Positions 62,742 through 64,000 of a stretch of DNA of 64,000 nt are shown here, one piece after another. Position numbers and translations under genes: made by a program. Source of the stretch: Neobacillus sp. OS1-2 (lineage in GTDB: Bacteria > Bacillota > Bacilli > Bacillales > Cytobacillaceae); assembly GCF_030915505.1 (NCBI RefSeq), contig NZ_CP133265.1:62001-126000 (forward strand). Reading direction: 5' to 3'. Under the pieces are notes generated by a model that was not told where the DNA came from, made no database searches, and saw nothing but the letters and a program-made list of their open reading frames with translations. Within the stretch, counting starts at the first letter, position 1, and every line of letters begins with the position of its first letter.

Positions 62742-64000
62742 CATTCCTTCATTTTTTTTATTTTATATTGTAATGTCTGCCTTGGAATTTCTAAAAGCTT
62801 TGCTGCTTGGTTTATATTCCCATCGCTTTGTTCCAGCGCATCAGTAATCAACATCTTCTCTACTGCTTCAAGATTTTTTCTTAATGATAAGCCTTCTGGT
62901 TGTGTTGGATTCTTTCCTTTAGATTGGACCAGTTGCTGCCGTAACATGATCGGCAAATCCTCAAATCTTAGTTTTCGGACCTCACAAACATTCATCATAT
63001 ATTCCACTGTATGTTTAAGTTCCCTGACATTTCCCGGCCATTGATAGCTAACGAAGAAATGTTCAAGCTTCTTTTCCAACCCTTGAATATCTTTTTTTAG
63101 TTTTATATTAAGCTCGTGAATAAACTTATTCGTTAAATACAATATATCTTCTTGCCGTTCCCTTAATGGGAGGAGGGCGAAAGTAAATACATTTAAGCGA
63201 TAATAAAGGTCGGATCGCAGTTTCTGTTCCTTAAGTGCCATGCTTGGGTGTACATTCATGGCCGCGATCACACGGACATCAACGGAAATATTTTGCGAGC
63301 TGCCGACCCTTCGCACCATTCCATCCTCCAATACCCGTAATAGCTTTGCCTGCAGTTCGATTGGCATAGTATGTAATTCATCAAGAAACAGGGTACCACC
63401 ATCGGCAAGTTCAAATAGCCCTTTGCGCTCAATTGCCCCTGTATAGCTCCCTTTAGCGGTTCCAAAAAGGATACTTTCCAGTAAGGTTTCCGGGATGGCG
63501 GCACAGTTTTGAGCAATAAAGGCACCACTCGAACGGAGTGATTCATGATGAATTCCTTGGACAAATAATTCCTTCCCCGTTCCAGATTCGCCATAAACCA
63601 GAATTGGTGAATCCGATTTTGCCAGCTTCCTAGCTTCGTTTATCAAGCTGCTAAATTCAGGAGTTACCGTCATTAAATCGTTTAATGTATAGTTTACTTG
63701 CTTTGATGTCTTTTTCTTTCTGCTCTTATTGACGCCTTTTTGTAAATCCAATAACCTTTCTGCCAACAGCTTCATCCGCGAATAGTCTTTCGCAATTTCA
63801 ACCGCTCCAATAATATCTTCGCCCAGAAAGATTGGCAGTGTTGTATTAATGGTGTCAATTCTAGTCCCATGTAAATTCAGATAGACCTGTGTTTGATTGT
63901 AAATTGGCTTTCCTGTTTTAATTACCTTTAAAAGCGTACTAGACTCTTCTGTCAGGGAGGGGAATGCGTCAATTAAATGCTTCCCCTGGACTTCCTTCAC
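62741..64000 (-). CDS. Sigma-54-dependent transcriptional activator, 3' part (cut by window edge)
   Basis: The 419 residues in the window hold the end of a PAS-type sensor domain (about 1-80, TLPIFLGEDIIGAVEIAKDYS), the AAA+ domain (about 110-340) and a C-terminal Fis-type helix-turn-helix (NINQAAKLLEIPRQTLQYKI). Walker A is GESGTGKE and Walker B LFLDELH. The sigma-54 contact loop reads GSYTGA in place of the usual GAFTGA; the Tyr keeps the aromatic position. It belongs to the RocR-like group and very likely controls kamA, with lysine or a product as signal. The true start lies beyond 64000. Confidence 0.9.
   Translation of the reverse strand: MKEVQGKHLIDAFPSLTEESSTLLKVIKTGKPIYNQTQVYLNLHGTRIDTINTTLPIFLGEDIIGAVEIAKDYSRMKLLAERLLDLQKGVNKSRKKKTSKQVNYTLNDLMTVTPEFSSLINEARKLAKSDSPILVYGESGTGKELFVQGIHHESLRSSGAFIAQNCAAIPETLLESILFGTAKGSYTGAIERKGLFELADGGTLFLDELHTMPIELQAKLLRVLEDGMVRRVGSSQNISVDVRVIAAMNVHPSMALKEQKLRSDLYYRLNVFTFALLPLRERQEDILYLTNKFIHELNIKLKKDIQGLEKKLEHFFVSYQWPGNVRELKHTVEYMMNVCEVRKLRFEDLPIMLRQQLVQSKGKNPTQPEGLSLRKNLEAVEKMLITDALEQSDGNINQAAKLLEIPRQTLQYKIKKMKE

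Noticed and set aside
1-64000. CRISPR array, prophage, integrase or insertion sequence
   Set aside because: No regularly spaced repeats, no transposase, integrase or phage structural genes, and no flanking direct repeats were seen.

Overview
The window is low-GC Gram-positive DNA from an endospore-forming member of the Bacillaceae (Bacillus sensu lato). The signs are strong AGGAGG-type ribosome binding sites with frequent TTG and GTG starts, sporulation and germination proteins (YhcN/YlaJ, GerP-like, Hsp20-type coat-like proteins, Sda), sigma-A, cre, Rex/FNR and T-box signals, and a deoD-yodL-yozD-yodN-yozE-yokU-kamA order that matches the B. subtilis yod region. It is ordinary chromosome: I see no prophage, transposase, CRISPR array or conjugative element.

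Layout. 1-3 kb: 5' end of a D-Ala-D-Ala carboxypeptidase gene and mprF. 3-7 kb: cupredoxin, then pflB-pflA behind an FNR-type box. 7-9 kb: a MifM-like arrest-peptide leader in front of yidC2, then a YhcN/YlaJ lipoprotein. 9-16.7 kb: DUF6501, acyl-CoA synthetase, a small Sda-like gene, odhB, a frameshifted odhA, and mnmH. 17.4-24.2 kb: complete trpEGDCFBA operon under a tryptophan T-box. 24.3-29.3 kb: MFS exporter and the fruRKA operon with a cre site. 29.4 kb: tRNA-Gly and tRNA-Ser. 29.6-34.2 kb: anaerobic DMSO-reductase-family operon (TorD-like chaperone, catalytic subunit, FeS subunit, polyferredoxin) with a Rex-type operator. 34.4-44.6 kb: DUF6509, YdjO, cold-shock protein, nucleoside hydrolase, Ku and LigD, dapF, patatin, and a YxlEFG-like ABC cluster. 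44.8-50.7 kb: amidohydrolase, a GNAT gene behind a tRNA-like structured leader, an SDR with an altered active site, a five-gene GerP-like/Hsp20-like spore cluster, and a FixH-like lipoprotein. 51-64 kb: Zn-ribbon protein, secreted protein, CobW GTPase, CtpA, CopA, deoD, the yod genes, kamA with a sigma-54 promoter, and its probable sigma-54 activator, cut by the window end.

Physiology. The cell can ferment or respire anaerobically (PFL, Mo-reductase, both with redox operators), makes tryptophan under tRNA control, uses fructose under catabolite repression, repairs spore DNA by NHEJ and can start lysine degradation through KamA.

The best regulatory finds are the MifM-like/yidC2 leader, the tRNA-like leader of the GNAT gene, the -24/-12 promoter of kamA and the Rex-type operator next to a ribosome binding site. 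Three genes (odhA, the reductase catalytic subunit and the polyferredoxin) each lack one base in a homopolymer. Restoring that base rebuilds a family-typical protein in each case, so sequencing undercalls are more likely than three real pseudogenes.
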